DNA of 64,000 nucleotides from Caulobacter segnis (GTDB lineage Bacteria; Pseudomonadota; Alphaproteobacteria; Caulobacterales; Caulobacteraceae): NCBI RefSeq assembly GCF_029543125.1, contig NZ_JARQWW010000001.1, positions 1 to 64,000 of the forward strand, read 5' to 3'. Shown piece by piece: positions 30,256 to 39,898 of this stretch (position 1 is its first letter; each line of letters starts with the position of its first letter). The notes under the pieces were generated by a model. It saw only the letters and a program-made list of their open reading frames with translations, ran no database searches and was not told where the DNA came from. The position numbers and the translations under genes were made by a program.

Positions 30256-30981
30256 ATGACGATCATCATCCATCAGTTCCCCTGCCTGTCGGACAACTAC
30301 GGCTTCCTCGTGCGCGACGACGCCTCGGGCAAGGTCGCGACCATCGACACCCCGGACGCCGACGCGATCCTGGCCGAGGCGGCGAAGCTGGGCTGGTCCA
30401 TCGACCTGATCCTGAACACGCACTGGCACCCGGACCATGCCGGCGGCAATGCGGCGATCAAGGCGGGCACTGGCGCGCAAATCGTCGGCCCGAACGAGGT
30501 GACGCGCATCGCGCCGCTGGACCGCCCTGTCGGCGGCGGCGACACGGTCATGCTGGGCGAGACGGCCTTCGCGGTGATCGACAGCGGCGGCCACACCCTG
30601 GGCCATATCGCCTATCACGACGCCGCGGACGGCGTGGCCTTTGTCGGCGACACCCTGTTCGCCCTGGGCTGCGGCCGCCTGTTCGAAGGCACGGCCGAAC
30701 AGATGTGGGACAGCCTGTCCCGCCTGACCGCCCTGCCCGACGACACCAAAATCTACTGCGCGCACGAATACACCGCCTCCAACGCCCGCTTCGCCCTGTC
30801 GCTGGAGCATGACGCGGCCCTGACCGCCCGCGCCGACGCGGTGTTCGCGGCGCGAGAGCGGGGCGAGGCCACCGTCCCCACCACCATCGGCCTGGAGAAG
30901 GCCACCAATCCCTTCCTGCTGGCCGGGAACGCCGAGCGCTTCGCCGCCGTGCGGGCGGCCAAGGACGCCTTCAAGGGATGA
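30256..30981 (+). CDS. gloB: Hydroxyacylglutathione hydrolase (glyoxalase II)
   Basis: About 241 residues from MTIIIHQFPCLSDNYGFLVR; a GTG start 4 codons upstream (30244) is possible. It has the metallo-beta-lactamase motif THWHPDHAGG, then GGHTLGHIAYH, VGDTLFALGCGRLFEG and HEYTASNARFAL, all glyoxalase II signatures. The binuclear enzyme splits S-lactoylglutathione to lactate and glutathione. Its stop overlaps the next start by ATGA, so the cupin-like gene is probably coupled to it. Confidence 0.95.
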   Translation: MTIIIHQFPCLSDNYGFLVRDDASGKVATIDTPDADAILAEAAKLGWSIDLILNTHWHPDHAGGNAAIKAGTGAQIVGPNEVTRIAPLDRPVGGGDTVMLGETAFAVIDSGGHTLGHIAYHDAADGVAFVGDTLFALGCGRLFEGTAEQMWDSLSRLTALPDDTKIYCAHEYTASNARFALSLEHDAALTARADAVFAARERGEATVPTTIGLEKATNPFLLAGNAERFAAVRAAKDAFKG

Positions 30982-31436
30982 GCCACGCGCCGGCGGACAT
31001 CGTGCGCCTTCTGGACCTGCGCCCCTGGTCGGGCGGGTGGTGGAAGGAGATGGGCCGCTACGAGGACCCCTTCCGCATCCAGGGCCTGCTGCTGGTCGAG
31101 GCCGGCCAGCCCATCGACATGCTGATGGAGACGGTGGAGGTTCTGAAGCTGAACAACGGGGCGCCTGTCGCCGTGACCTTCACCTCCCCGGCGGGCGAGG
31201 TGTTCGGCTGCACCCTGAGCGAACAGCAGCAGACGGCGGGGCCGGCGGGTTGGCGGCGGGAGATTCAGTGCCCCACGGGCTGGAGCCTGCTGACCCGGAC
31301 CCTCATGCCCGGCTATCCGCTGGATGAACCCGCCGTGCCCAACACGCAGGTCGAGGCGGAGGCGGTCAGCGCTCCTCGGCTGCGGCGGCGATCTTCTCGG
31401 ACGACGGCCGCCCGGCCAGGCCGAGGTCGGGGGTGA
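30978..31436 (+). CDS. Cupin-like protein (DUF985-type)
   Basis: 152 residues. IVRLLDLRPWSGGWWKEMGR and GWRREIQCPTGWSLLTRTLM resemble the DUF985 (cupin_5) fold, but a clear metal-binding His set is not visible, so this is a tentative assignment. It overlaps gloB by 4 bp (ATGA). The last ~25 residues (APRLRRRSSRTTAARPGRGR) are very basic and lie antisense to the end of the next gene; the native stop may have been lost. Confidence 0.65.
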   Translation: MSHAPADIVRLLDLRPWSGGWWKEMGRYEDPFRIQGLLLVEAGQPIDMLMETVEVLKLNNGAPVAVTFTSPAGEVFGCTLSEQQQTAGPAGWRREIQCPTGWSLLTRTLMPGYPLDEPAVPNTQVEAEAVSAPRLRRRSSRTTAARPGRGRG

Positions 31437-32142
31437 CGGTGATCCGCACCACGCCCTTCTTGAGGTGAGCCGAGGGCTTCTTGCCCTCGTCGATCACCAC
31501 CTTGTCGATCTTCGACACCGCCTGCTTGCCGCCCGGACGACGGACAAGCCGCGCCACCGCATCGGCCGCCAGGGAGGCGGCGTCGGCGGCCAGGGCCGAA
31601 GATTCGGCCGTCACGTCGGCCTCGAACGAGATCAGGCGCTGCGCCGCGCGGCTGGCCTTGGCGCTGGCGGCGGCCAGGCGCTGCAGCACCGCGCTCGGGC
31701 TCAGCGCCGGCAGTCGGATGGGGCCCGCCTCACCCGCCACGGCGGCGGCGGCGCCGGCCGGGCGCTGCTGGGTGAAGACCGTCAGCCCGCCCAGCTTGGT
31801 GGCGCGCAGGACCGGCTGGCCCAGGTCGTTCTTGTAGATGGTGTCGCCGCGCGGCGCGGCATGGGGCTCCAGCGCCCAGACCTCCGACTGCCCCTCGAAG
31901 CGGATCAGCGGACGGTCCTGGCTGCGGTCGAAGACGAAACGGACCCCGGTTTCGGACACATAACGCGCTGACGGCGGGGTCATGGCGCGGCGGGTTTCGC
32001 TGCGGCTGCCATACAGCGCCTCGCGCAGACTGCTGGTCTGAGCAAGGGCGGGCGAGGCGGCGACAAGCGCCGCAAGCACGCACAGCGCGCCCGTCCCGTT
32101 GAGAACGGCGGCCCGGGAGATCGCCGATCTACGTCCTACCAT
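31366..32142 (-). CDS. Exported protein, DUF4908-like
   Basis: 258 residues. The signal peptide ends ...VAASPALAQ, so export is likely. The mature part starts SSLREALYGSRSETRRAM and contains SETGVRFVFDRSQDRPLIRF and DTIYKNDLGQPVLRATKLGG, a pattern I associate with DUF4908 of Caulobacterales. A Ser/Ala-rich helical middle follows, and the tail is KKGVVRITVTPDLGLAGRPS. No function is known. Its 3' end overlaps the convergent cupin-like gene by 71 bp. Confidence 0.65.
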   Translation of the reverse strand: MVGRRSAISRAAVLNGTGALCVLAALVAASPALAQTSSLREALYGSRSETRRAMTPPSARYVSETGVRFVFDRSQDRPLIRFEGQSEVWALEPHAAPRGDTIYKNDLGQPVLRATKLGGLTVFTQQRPAGAAAAVAGEAGPIRLPALSPSAVLQRLAAASAKASRAAQRLISFEADVTAESSALAADAASLAADAVARLVRRPGGKQAVSKIDKVVIDEGKKPSAHLKKGVVRITVTPDLGLAGRPSSEKIAAAAEER

Positions 32143-32238
32143 GTGTTAAGCAGATGCATCCCGACTGGGGCGGATTTTGGACGTGCCACGCCCCAGTCTT
32201 GACGCCAGTAAGCACTGCTATCAAGCGCCTCTCGCCGT

Positions 32239-32964
32239 TTAGGCGGCCATGTACTGACCGCCGTTGAGGGTGAGTGTCGCGCCGGTCACAAATCCGGCCC
32301 GCTCGCCCGACAGGAACGAGACCATGTCGGCGATCTCCTCGCCCTTGCCCAGGCGGCCGACAGGAATGCCGGCGATGATTCCCTGCAGCACGTTCTCCGG
32401 CACCGCCGCCACCATCTCGGTGTCGATATAGCCGGGGCAGATGCAGTTCACGGTGATGCCCTTCTTGGCGTTCTCCAGGGCCAGGGCCTTGGTGAAGCCG
32501 ATCAGGCCGGCCTTGGCGGCCGAATAGTTGGTCTGGCCGACCTGGCCCTTCTGGCCGTTGATCGACGAGATGTTGACGATCCGGCCCCAGCCGCGCTCGC
32601 GCATGCCCTCGATCACCTGACGGGTCATGTTGAAGGCGCTGTCCATGTTCACGCGGATGACTTCCGACCACTGCTCGTAGGTCATCTTGTGGAAGAAGCC
32701 GTCGCGGGTGATGCCGGCGTTGTTCACCAGCACGTCCACCGGGCCGAGCTTGGACTCCACCTCGGCGATGGCGCGGGCGCAGTCCTCGAACACGCCCACA
32801 TTGCCCTTCACGACCGTGACGCCGAGTTCGGCGGCGCACCTGGCGGCCGCCTCCTCATTGCCGGAATAGCCGGCGGCGACCTCAAGGCCATCGGCCTTCA
32901 GACGCTCCACAATGGCGCGACCGATGCCGCGCGTTCCGCCGGTGACGAACGCAACTCTCGCCAT
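32239..32964 (-). CDS. phaB: Acetoacetyl-CoA reductase
   Basis: 241 residues, short-chain dehydrogenase. TGGTRGIGRAI binds NADPH and NNAGITRDGFFHKMTYEQWS is the PhaB hallmark. The catalytic Ser and Tyr-x3-Lys lie in NISSINGQKGQVGQTNYSAA. It reduces acetoacetyl-CoA to (R)-3-hydroxybutyryl-CoA for polyhydroxybutyrate. It follows phaA by 60 bp on the same strand, with GGAGGAAG before the ATG. Confidence 0.96.
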   Translation of the reverse strand: MARVAFVTGGTRGIGRAIVERLKADGLEVAAGYSGNEEAAARCAAELGVTVVKGNVGVFEDCARAIAEVESKLGPVDVLVNNAGITRDGFFHKMTYEQWSEVIRVNMDSAFNMTRQVIEGMRERGWGRIVNISSINGQKGQVGQTNYSAAKAGLIGFTKALALENAKKGITVNCICPGYIDTEMVAAVPENVLQGIIAGIPVGRLGKGEEIADMVSFLSGERAGFVTGATLTLNGGQYMAA

Positions 32965-33024
32965 GAACTTCCTCCCTATGGGTCGTCTAGTCTTGGGCGC
33001 CGTTGCGTCAGTTGTCGAGCCGGG

Positions 33025-34257
<1,233 letters not shown>

Positions 34258-34367
34258 TTATTGTGCAGTGCGGTAGAATGCATGCCCGACGCCGGGAGTC
34301 ACGCACGCATTTGTGTGACGCATACCTGTCGTCTGACCACTGGCGCACCGGACAGCTATGCACGATA

Positions 34368-34378
34368 CTGCATCGCAG
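34368..34378. promoter_or_regulatory. Predicted PhaR binding site
   Basis: CTGCATCGCAG is a perfect CTGC-N3-GCAG palindrome, the motif reported for PhaR of Paracoccus denitrificans. It lies 35 bp before the phaR start and in the phaR-phaA intergenic region, so autorepression and possibly control of phaA are expected. Partly similar TGC-rich sequence occurs at 34263-34285. Confidence 0.6.
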
Positions 34379-34412
34379 AACGGCCGAACGGGCCGCGCGC
34401 TTTGGGAACGAA

Positions 34413-35069
34413 ATGTCCGAGAACAACGAAGCCGCAGAAGGCAAGGCGAACGCCAAGTCCGGCGAACGCGTGGTCATCAAGAAGTACGCCAACCGCCGCC
34501 TCTACAACACGGCGTCTAGCTCCTACGTCACGCTGGAGCATCTGGCGGAGATGGTGAAGGAGGGCGTGGACTTCGTGGTCTATGACGCCAAGACCAACGA
34601 GGACATCACCCGTCCGGTCCTGACCCAGATCATCTTCGAGGAAGAGAGCAAGGGTCAGACCTTGCTGCCCATCCAGTTCCTGCGCCAGCTCATCGGGTTC
34701 TACGGCAATTCGATGCAGGCCTTCCTGCCCAGCTATCTGGAGCTGTCGCTGGAGAGCTTCGCCAAGCAGCAGGAGCGCATGCGCTCCCAGTTCGAAACCC
34801 TGACGCCAGGCGCGTTCGCGGCCAAGGGCTTCGCCGCCGGCGCCTATGACGAGCAGATCCGCCAGAACCTGGCCCTGTTCGACCGCGCCATGAAGATGTT
34901 CTCGCCCTTCGCCTTCACGCGTCCGGGCGAGGAAGACGCCGCGCCCCGCGCCGCCGAACCCGCCGCCCCCGCGCCGCAGCCGGCCGCCAGCGACGACTCC
35001 CTGGCGGACCTGAAGCGCCAACTCGACGCCATGCAGCAGCAGATCGAAAAACTGGCCTCCAAGCCCTGA
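34413..35069 (+). CDS. phaR: Polyhydroxyalkanoate synthesis repressor PhaR
   Basis: 218 residues from MSENNEAAEGKANAKSGERV (the frame is open from 34263, but the conserved domain begins here). VVIKKYANRRLYNTASSSYV is the PHB/PHA accumulation regulator DNA-binding domain; DITRPVLTQIIFEEESKGQT and LLPIQFLRQLIGFYG complete the family. A Pro/Ala-rich linker and a short C-terminal coiled coil (LADLKRQLDAMQQQIEKLAS) follow. PhaR binds both DNA and PHB granules and represses phasin and its own gene. Divergent from phaA. Confidence 0.95.
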   Translation: MSENNEAAEGKANAKSGERVVIKKYANRRLYNTASSSYVTLEHLAEMVKEGVDFVVYDAKTNEDITRPVLTQIIFEEESKGQTLLPIQFLRQLIGFYGNSMQAFLPSYLELSLESFAKQQERMRSQFETLTPGAFAAKGFAAGAYDEQIRQNLALFDRAMKMFSPFAFTRPGEEDAAPRAAEPAAPAPQPAASDDSLADLKRQLDAMQQQIEKLASKP

Positions 35070-35108
35070 CCACCGGTTCTTAACGAACACCGGCCTACGC
35101 TTTCGTCG

Positions 35109-35438
35109 ATGACTGATCCGATCGACCCTACTCGTCGCTTGCCCGCCCCGCGCCGCGTCTTCCGCCGCGCGGTGGACGCACGCGCGACCGACGGTCATTC
35201 CAGCGACGAGCAGCCGGACGTCGAGACCGTGCATGTCAAGGAAGAGGTCGAGCCCGCGCCCCGCTCGGGCTTCACCGCCTTCGCCGCCCAACTCCTGGGT
35301 CAGAACGGCCAGAAGCGTGGCCTGCGCGGCGGCCAGGAAACCCTGGACACCGCCCGCTCCAGCTATCTGGGGGCGGAATGGTCGGGCGGCGCGGACCGCC
35401 GCCGGAAGAACGGCCGGGGACGTCAGACCGAGGTCTGA
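35109..35438 (+). CDS. Conserved hypothetical protein (109 aa)
   Basis: Begins MTDPIDPTRRLPAPRRVFRR, mostly charged and probably disordered up to residue 55. A compact conserved-looking end follows: FAAQLLGQNGQKRGLRGGQE and LDTARSSYLGAEWSG, ADRRRKNGRGR. Similar short proteins with an LGQ..RGLRGG..YL..EWSG pattern are common in alphaproteobacteria, but no function is known. It lies 39 bp after phaR and may share its transcript. A hairpin follows. Confidence 0.7.
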   Translation: MTDPIDPTRRLPAPRRVFRRAVDARATDGHSSDEQPDVETVHVKEEVEPAPRSGFTAFAAQLLGQNGQKRGLRGGQETLDTARSSYLGAEWSGGADRRRKNGRGRQTEV

Positions 35439-35477
35439 GACCGCCCGCGCCTAAGACTGGCGCCCGTCTTGCTGACT

Positions 35478-35502
35478 GGGAACGAGCCCTGGAGCCGTTC
35501 CC
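35478..35502 (+). terminator. Probable terminator after the 109-aa gene
   Basis: GGGAACG pairs with CGTTCCC around AGCCCTGGAGC, followed by the T-rich sequence TTGTCGTTGTTGTCTTTC. The stem is short, and the same bases carry a possible ribosome-binding site of a mini-ORF. Confidence 0.5.
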
Positions 35503-35571
35503 TTGTCGTTGTTGTCTTTCCGCCTGTTCGACGTCGCGTTCATCGCCCTGATCTTCACGGTCCTGACCTAG
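35503..35571 (+). CDS. Possible 22-aa hydrophobic mini-protein
   Basis: TTG start with GGAG 8 bases upstream, then (M)SLLSFRLFDVAFIALIFTV and LT, stop at 35571. It would be a single membrane helix. It is too short to judge from one genome and may be chance; it is listed because the reading frame, the site and the composition fit a small membrane peptide. Confidence 0.22.
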   Translation: MSLLSFRLFDVAFIALIFTVLT

Positions 35572-35589
35572 GACGTCGGCGGTTTCTGC

Positions 35590-36324
35590 CTACAGCTCGC
35601 TGACGCCGCCCGGCTGACGGGCGCGAGATTGCAGCCACATCACCCCGATCAGGTCCGAGAACGAGGCCTTCAGCCGGCCGAAGTTCGTGTACTTCGACGC
35701 GCCGGTCTCCCGCGCGCGGTGATGGACCGGCTCGAACGCCGTCTCATAGCCCTCACGCATCATCATGGCCGGCAGGTAGCGGTGCAGATGGTCGAAGTAC
35801 GGCAGGCGCAGGAAGGCCTCGCGGCGGAACACCTTCAGGCCGCAGCCGGTGTCGGTGGCGTTGTCCTTCAACAGCTTTTGGCGCACCCCGTTGGCGAAAC
35901 GGGAGGCATAGCGCTTGGACCAGCTGTCCTGACGCTTCACCCGCTCACCGCCCACCAGGGCCAGGGTCTCCGGCCCGGCGGCCAGGCGGTCCACTAGACG
36001 CGGCGCGTCGGCCGGATCGTTCTGGCCGTCGCCGTCCAGGGTCACCACGATGGCGCCGCGCGCGCCCAACACGCCCGTGCGGACCGAACGGCTCTGGCCG
36101 GCGTTCTTGGCGTGGCTCAAGACGCGAAGCTGCGGGATTTCGGCCTTCAGGGCGATGAGCCGCGCGGCCGTGTCGTCGCGGCTAGCGTCGTTGACGAAGA
36201 CGATCTCGAACTTGCGGCCGGCGAAGGCGGCGGCGATCTCGCGCGCCAGGGCCGGGGCCGCGCCGCTCTCGTCGAAGACCGGAACGACGATAGAGACGTC
36301 AGGAGTCGCGGATTTAGCGTTCAT
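35590..36324 (-). CDS. Family 2 glycosyltransferase, polyprenyl-phosphate sugar type
   Basis: 244 residues. SIVVPVFDESGAAPALAREI and DGDGQNDPADAPRLVDRLAA (the DxD-like metal site) match dolichol/undecaprenyl-phosphate mannosyl- or aminoarabinosyl transferases (DPM1/ArnC type). It has no C-terminal membrane helices, so it would be peripheral. It is divergent (76 bp) from an ArnT-like GT39 gene. The two could form a pathway in which this enzyme makes the lipid-linked sugar and the other transfers it; donor sugar unknown. Confidence 0.85.
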   Translation of the reverse strand: MNAKSATPDVSIVVPVFDESGAAPALAREIAAAFAGRKFEIVFVNDASRDDTAARLIALKAEIPQLRVLSHAKNAGQSRSVRTGVLGARGAIVVTLDGDGQNDPADAPRLVDRLAAGPETLALVGGERVKRQDSWSKRYASRFANGVRQKLLKDNATDTGCGLKVFRREAFLRLPYFDHLHRYLPAMMMREGYETAFEPVHHRARETGASKYTNFGRLKASFSDLIGVMWLQSRARQPGGVSEL

Positions 36325-36400
36325 CCGCCCTCAATAGCCGAAAAGACGGAGCGGGGAAGGTTAAGGATCACCCGGCCGCGTTCATGCTATCAAACGCTGC

Positions 36401-38068
36401 ATGAGCCTCGAATCCCGTCTCGACGCCCTTAGCCGCGGCTGGCGCGCCCCTCTCTTCGCGGCGCTGATCGCCATGATCGCCGGTCTTCCCGGCCTGTTCG
36501 CCGTGCCGCCGCTGGACCGCGACGAGTCGCGCTTCGCCCAGGCCACCGCCCAGATGCTGGAAAGCGGCGACTATGTCGTCATCCGCTTCCAGGATCAGCC
36601 TCGATTCAAGAAACCCGTGGGCATCCACTGGATGCAGGCGCTCAGCGTGAAGGCGCTCTCGGCGGTCGAGGATCGGCAGATCTGGGCCTGGCGCGTGCCG
36701 TCCCTGCTCGGCGCCATGCTGGCCGCCTCCGCCTGCGCCTGGGGCGCGGGGGCGTTCTTCCGCCAGCGCACGGGCCTGATGGCGGGCGCGATCCTAGGCG
36801 TCAGCTTCCTGCTGTCCACCGAGGCGTTCATCGCCAAGACCGACGCCATGCTGTGCGGCCTGACGACCCTGTCCCTGGCGGCCCTGGCGCGGCTCTATTC
36901 CGCCGCCAACGGAGGGCCGAAGGCGGGGACCTGGACCCGGCTGTTCTTCTGGCTTGGCCTGTCGCTGGGCGTGCTGGTCAAAGGGCCGGTCAGCCTGCTG
37001 GTCGTGCTGCTGGCCGTGCTGGCCCTGTGTGTCTGGGACCGCAAGGCCGCCTGGCTGAAGGGCCTGGGCTGGACCTGGGGCGCGGCGGTGTTCGTGCTGG
37101 TCGTGGCCCCCTGGGCCTGGGCGATCACGGTGGCCACGGACGGCGCCTTCTGGGGCACGGCCATCGGCGGCGATCTGGCGCCCAAGCTGGCCGGCGGCCA
37201 TGAAAGCCACGGGGCCCCTCCCGGCTATCACACCCTGCTGTCGTTCCTGCTGACCTTCCCGTCGGCGATCGTCCTGCCGGCGGCGCTAGCCCTGGGCTGG
37301 AGCCGCCGCAACGAGCCGGGCGTGCGCTTCGCCCTGTGCTGGCTGATTCCCACCTGGCTGATGTTCGAGATCCTGCCCACCAAGCTGGCCCACTACACCC
37401 TGCCCGCCCATGGGGCTTTGGCCTGGCTGATGGCGGCGTCGCTGGAGCAGCCCCTGGGCCGCGTCTCGCGCTGGATCGGCGCGGTGCTGGGCGTGCTGGG
37501 CGGCGTGATCTTCGCCGCCGCCTCGATCTATCTGATGTCGGAATATGGCGACGCCTCGGACGCCACGGCGGCGGCCATCGCGGCCGGCCTGTTCCTGATG
37601 GCCGGCGGGGTCGGGGCCTATCTGCTGGTCAATCGCGCGGCGGGGACCGCCGTGGTCACCGCCCTCGTCCTGGGCCTGCTGGCGCACAGCGCCTTCTTCG
37701 CCCTGCTGGCCCCGCGCCTGGAGCCGCTGTGGTCGTCCAAGCGGGTGTCCGACGCCCTGCGTGAGGCCAAGATCGACCCGCGCGAAGGGGTGACCCCTGG
37801 CCCGGTCGAGGTGGCCGGCTACGCCGAGCCCAGCCTGGTCTTCGCCCTGGGCGCCCGCACGGGCCTGGGCGACGCGCCCAACGCCGCTCAGGCGGTTCTG
37901 GAAGGCCGCCCCGCCGTGGTCGAGGCCAAGCAGGACGCCGCCTTCCGCGCCGATCTGGCCCGCATCGGCCTGACGCCGCATCCGGTCGCGGTCGTTGAGG
38001 GCTTCAACTATTCCACCGGCGATCCCGTCCGCCTGACCATCTATCGCGGCGAGCCGGAGGACCAGTAG
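36401..38068 (+). CDS. ArnT-like GT39 membrane glycosyltransferase
   Basis: 555 residues with about ten or more membrane helices. The first periplasmic loop has PPLDRDESRFAQATAQMLES and QDQPRFKKPVGIHWMQALSV, the conserved Asp-Glu and Lys-Pro residues of the ArnT/PMT_2 family. The C-terminal soluble part starts near residue 445. Members transfer sugars from polyprenyl phosphate to lipid A or other envelope acceptors. The stop TAG overlaps the GTG start of the next gene by one base. Confidence 0.87.
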   Translation: MSLESRLDALSRGWRAPLFAALIAMIAGLPGLFAVPPLDRDESRFAQATAQMLESGDYVVIRFQDQPRFKKPVGIHWMQALSVKALSAVEDRQIWAWRVPSLLGAMLAASACAWGAGAFFRQRTGLMAGAILGVSFLLSTEAFIAKTDAMLCGLTTLSLAALARLYSAANGGPKAGTWTRLFFWLGLSLGVLVKGPVSLLVVLLAVLALCVWDRKAAWLKGLGWTWGAAVFVLVVAPWAWAITVATDGAFWGTAIGGDLAPKLAGGHESHGAPPGYHTLLSFLLTFPSAIVLPAALALGWSRRNEPGVRFALCWLIPTWLMFEILPTKLAHYTLPAHGALAWLMAASLEQPLGRVSRWIGAVLGVLGGVIFAAASIYLMSEYGDASDATAAAIAAGLFLMAGGVGAYLLVNRAAGTAVVTALVLGLLAHSAFFALLAPRLEPLWSSKRVSDALREAKIDPREGVTPGPVEVAGYAEPSLVFALGARTGLGDAPNAAQAVLEGRPAVVEAKQDAAFRADLARIGLTPHPVAVVEGFNYSTGDPVRLTIYRGEPEDQ

Positions 38069-38973
38069 TGAGCCGCTTCATCCAGATCGTCGAAGTCGGG
38101 CCGCGCGACGGCCTGCAGAACGAAGCCGCCGTCCTGGAGCCGGAAGAGCGCGCCGTCTTCGTCCAGCGGCTGGAGGCCGCCGGCGCCCGCCGGATCGAAA
38201 CCGTCTCCTTTGTCAATCCGCGCCGGGTGCCGCAGATGGCCGGGGCGGAAGAGGTCATGGCCGCCCTGCCCGCCAATCCGAACGCCTCACGCATCGGGCT
38301 GGTCCTGAACCTCAAGGGATGGGAGCGCTGCGTCGCCGCCGGCTGTGACGAGGCCAATGTGGTGGTCTGCGCCTCCGACGGCTTCGGCATCCGCAACCAG
38401 GGCGCCTCGGTCAGCGAGCAGCTTCAGACCTTGGCTTCAGTGGTGGAGCACCGCAACGCCAATGGCGGTCCGCCCCTGTCCCTGACCATCTCGGTGGCCT
38501 TCGGCGATCCCTTCGACGGCGAGGTCAGCGACGACCAAGTGGCCGCCATCGCGGCGGAGGCCCATGCCCTGAAGATCGGCGAGATCGCCCTGGGCGACAC
38601 CATCGGCGTCGCTGATCCCTGGACCGTCCGTCGTCGCATCGAGGCGGTGCGCAAGGCCGCGCCGGACGCCCGCCTGCGCATGCACTTCCACGACACCCGC
38701 AACACCGGCCTGGCCAACGCCTACGCCTCTGTGGAGGCAGGGATCGACGTGCTGGACGCCAGCGTCGGCGGCCTGGGCGGTTGCCCCTTCGCGCCGAACG
38801 CCACCGGCAATATCGGCACCGAGGATCTGGTCTACATGCTGGAGCGCGCCGGCTTCGAGACCGGCTACGACCTCGACGCCCTGATCGAGACGGCCAAGGT
38901 CATGTCGCAGCGGCTCGGCAAGGCGCCGGCCTCCTCCCTGGCCCGAGCCGGCGGTTTTCCGCCCAGGAGCTAG
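38068..38973 (+). CDS. mvaB: Hydroxymethylglutaryl-CoA lyase
   Basis: 301 residues, HMGL-like TIM barrel. EVGPRDGLQNE is the N-terminal metal site, LRMHFHDTRNTGLANAYASV carries the conserved HFHDT, and DASVGGLGGCPFAPNATGN is the active-site Cys loop. It cleaves HMG-CoA to acetoacetate and acetyl-CoA in leucine breakdown. It starts at GTG within the stop codon of the preceding gene. The last 74 bp overlap the convergent AraC gene. No other leucine-pathway gene is adjacent. Confidence 0.93.
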   Translation: MSRFIQIVEVGPRDGLQNEAAVLEPEERAVFVQRLEAAGARRIETVSFVNPRRVPQMAGAEEVMAALPANPNASRIGLVLNLKGWERCVAAGCDEANVVVCASDGFGIRNQGASVSEQLQTLASVVEHRNANGGPPLSLTISVAFGDPFDGEVSDDQVAAIAAEAHALKIGEIALGDTIGVADPWTVRRRIEAVRKAAPDARLRMHFHDTRNTGLANAYASVEAGIDVLDASVGGLGGCPFAPNATGNIGTEDLVYMLERAGFETGYDLDALIETAKVMSQRLGKAPASSLARAGGFPPRS

Positions 38974-39823
38974 CCCGGAACGCCGCGGGCGTGAGGCCGA
39001 AGGTCCGGCGGAAGGCCTCTCCGAAATGACTGTGGCTTGAAAAGCCGAGGTCGAGCGCGAGGCCGGTGATGTCCTCGCAATCCGGCAGCTCGACCAGCGC
39101 CCGGCTCAACCTCAGCTGAAGCTGATAGCGATAGAGCGGCATGCCCTCCGAGCGCGTGAACTCCTGGGTCAGGTAGACTGGCGACACGCCGACCGCGCGC
39201 GCGATGTCCGCCAGGCTGAGCCGGCCGCAGCCGCGCTCGTGGATCACCTGCTTGGCGCGCTCCACCACGCGGGACGCCTGCCCTCTTCCAACCTGACCAC
39301 CGCCGAACACCGCCTGAAGCACTTGGATCGCCAATTCATCTACCTCCAGCGCGGCCTCCTCGGGGAGGATCCGCAGACGATGGGCGGCGAGGCCGAGCCC
39401 GGGGACGGCCGGGCGGGACAACTCCCTGAACATCTCCGCGGGCCGCGCGCCATGCAGGCGGCACAGCTCCTCCATAACCTCCACGGCGGGGGCCACGGCC
39501 ACCGCCGCATGGCCGACATTCCGCACCGGATGGCTGTCGGTGAACTCGATGTCAGCCGGAACCATCAGGGTGCGGTTGGCGTCGACCAAGGTCGAACGCC
39601 TGCCGACCGAATAGGTGAAGACCCCGAGATACGGCACCACCACCTGATAGAGCGAAGTCGCGCCCGTCGGCGGGCGCTCGTGCGAGGCGGCGATGTCGCG
39701 GATCGTCATGGTGCCGCTGTCGTGGATTGTCCTGCGATAATCGGCCGGCAGGCGCAGCCCCGTCTCCGGGTCCCGGTTGGCGCTGGCGCGCCGGCGGGCT
39801 TCCTCCAAGGAAACAACAGTCAT
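38900..39823 (-). CDS. AraC-family transcriptional regulator
   Basis: 307 residues. The C-terminal domain has two helix-turn-helix motifs: GRLSLADIARAVGVSPVYLT and ITGLALDLGFSSHSHFGEAF, RRTFGLTPAAFR. The N-terminal ~170 residues (SLYQVVVPYLGVFTYSVGRR) look like a cupin-type sensor of unknown ligand. The last ~24 residues are encoded antisense to mvaB. A target could be the exported NTF2-like gene just upstream or mvaB itself, but this is not shown. Confidence 0.88.
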   Translation of the reverse strand: MTVVSLEEARRRASANRDPETGLRLPADYRRTIHDSGTMTIRDIAASHERPPTGATSLYQVVVPYLGVFTYSVGRRSTLVDANRTLMVPADIEFTDSHPVRNVGHAAVAVAPAVEVMEELCRLHGARPAEMFRELSRPAVPGLGLAAHRLRILPEEAALEVDELAIQVLQAVFGGGQVGRGQASRVVERAKQVIHERGCGRLSLADIARAVGVSPVYLTQEFTRSEGMPLYRYQLQLRLSRALVELPDCEDITGLALDLGFSSHSHFGEAFRRTFGLTPAAFRASSWAENRRLGPGRRPAPCRAAAT

Positions 39824-39898
39824 CGCCAGACCTCCCCCGCCGCCGACGCGGCATTCACGACACAGGCAAGTTCGCCTCAGGCCGTGGGAAGTTACAGA

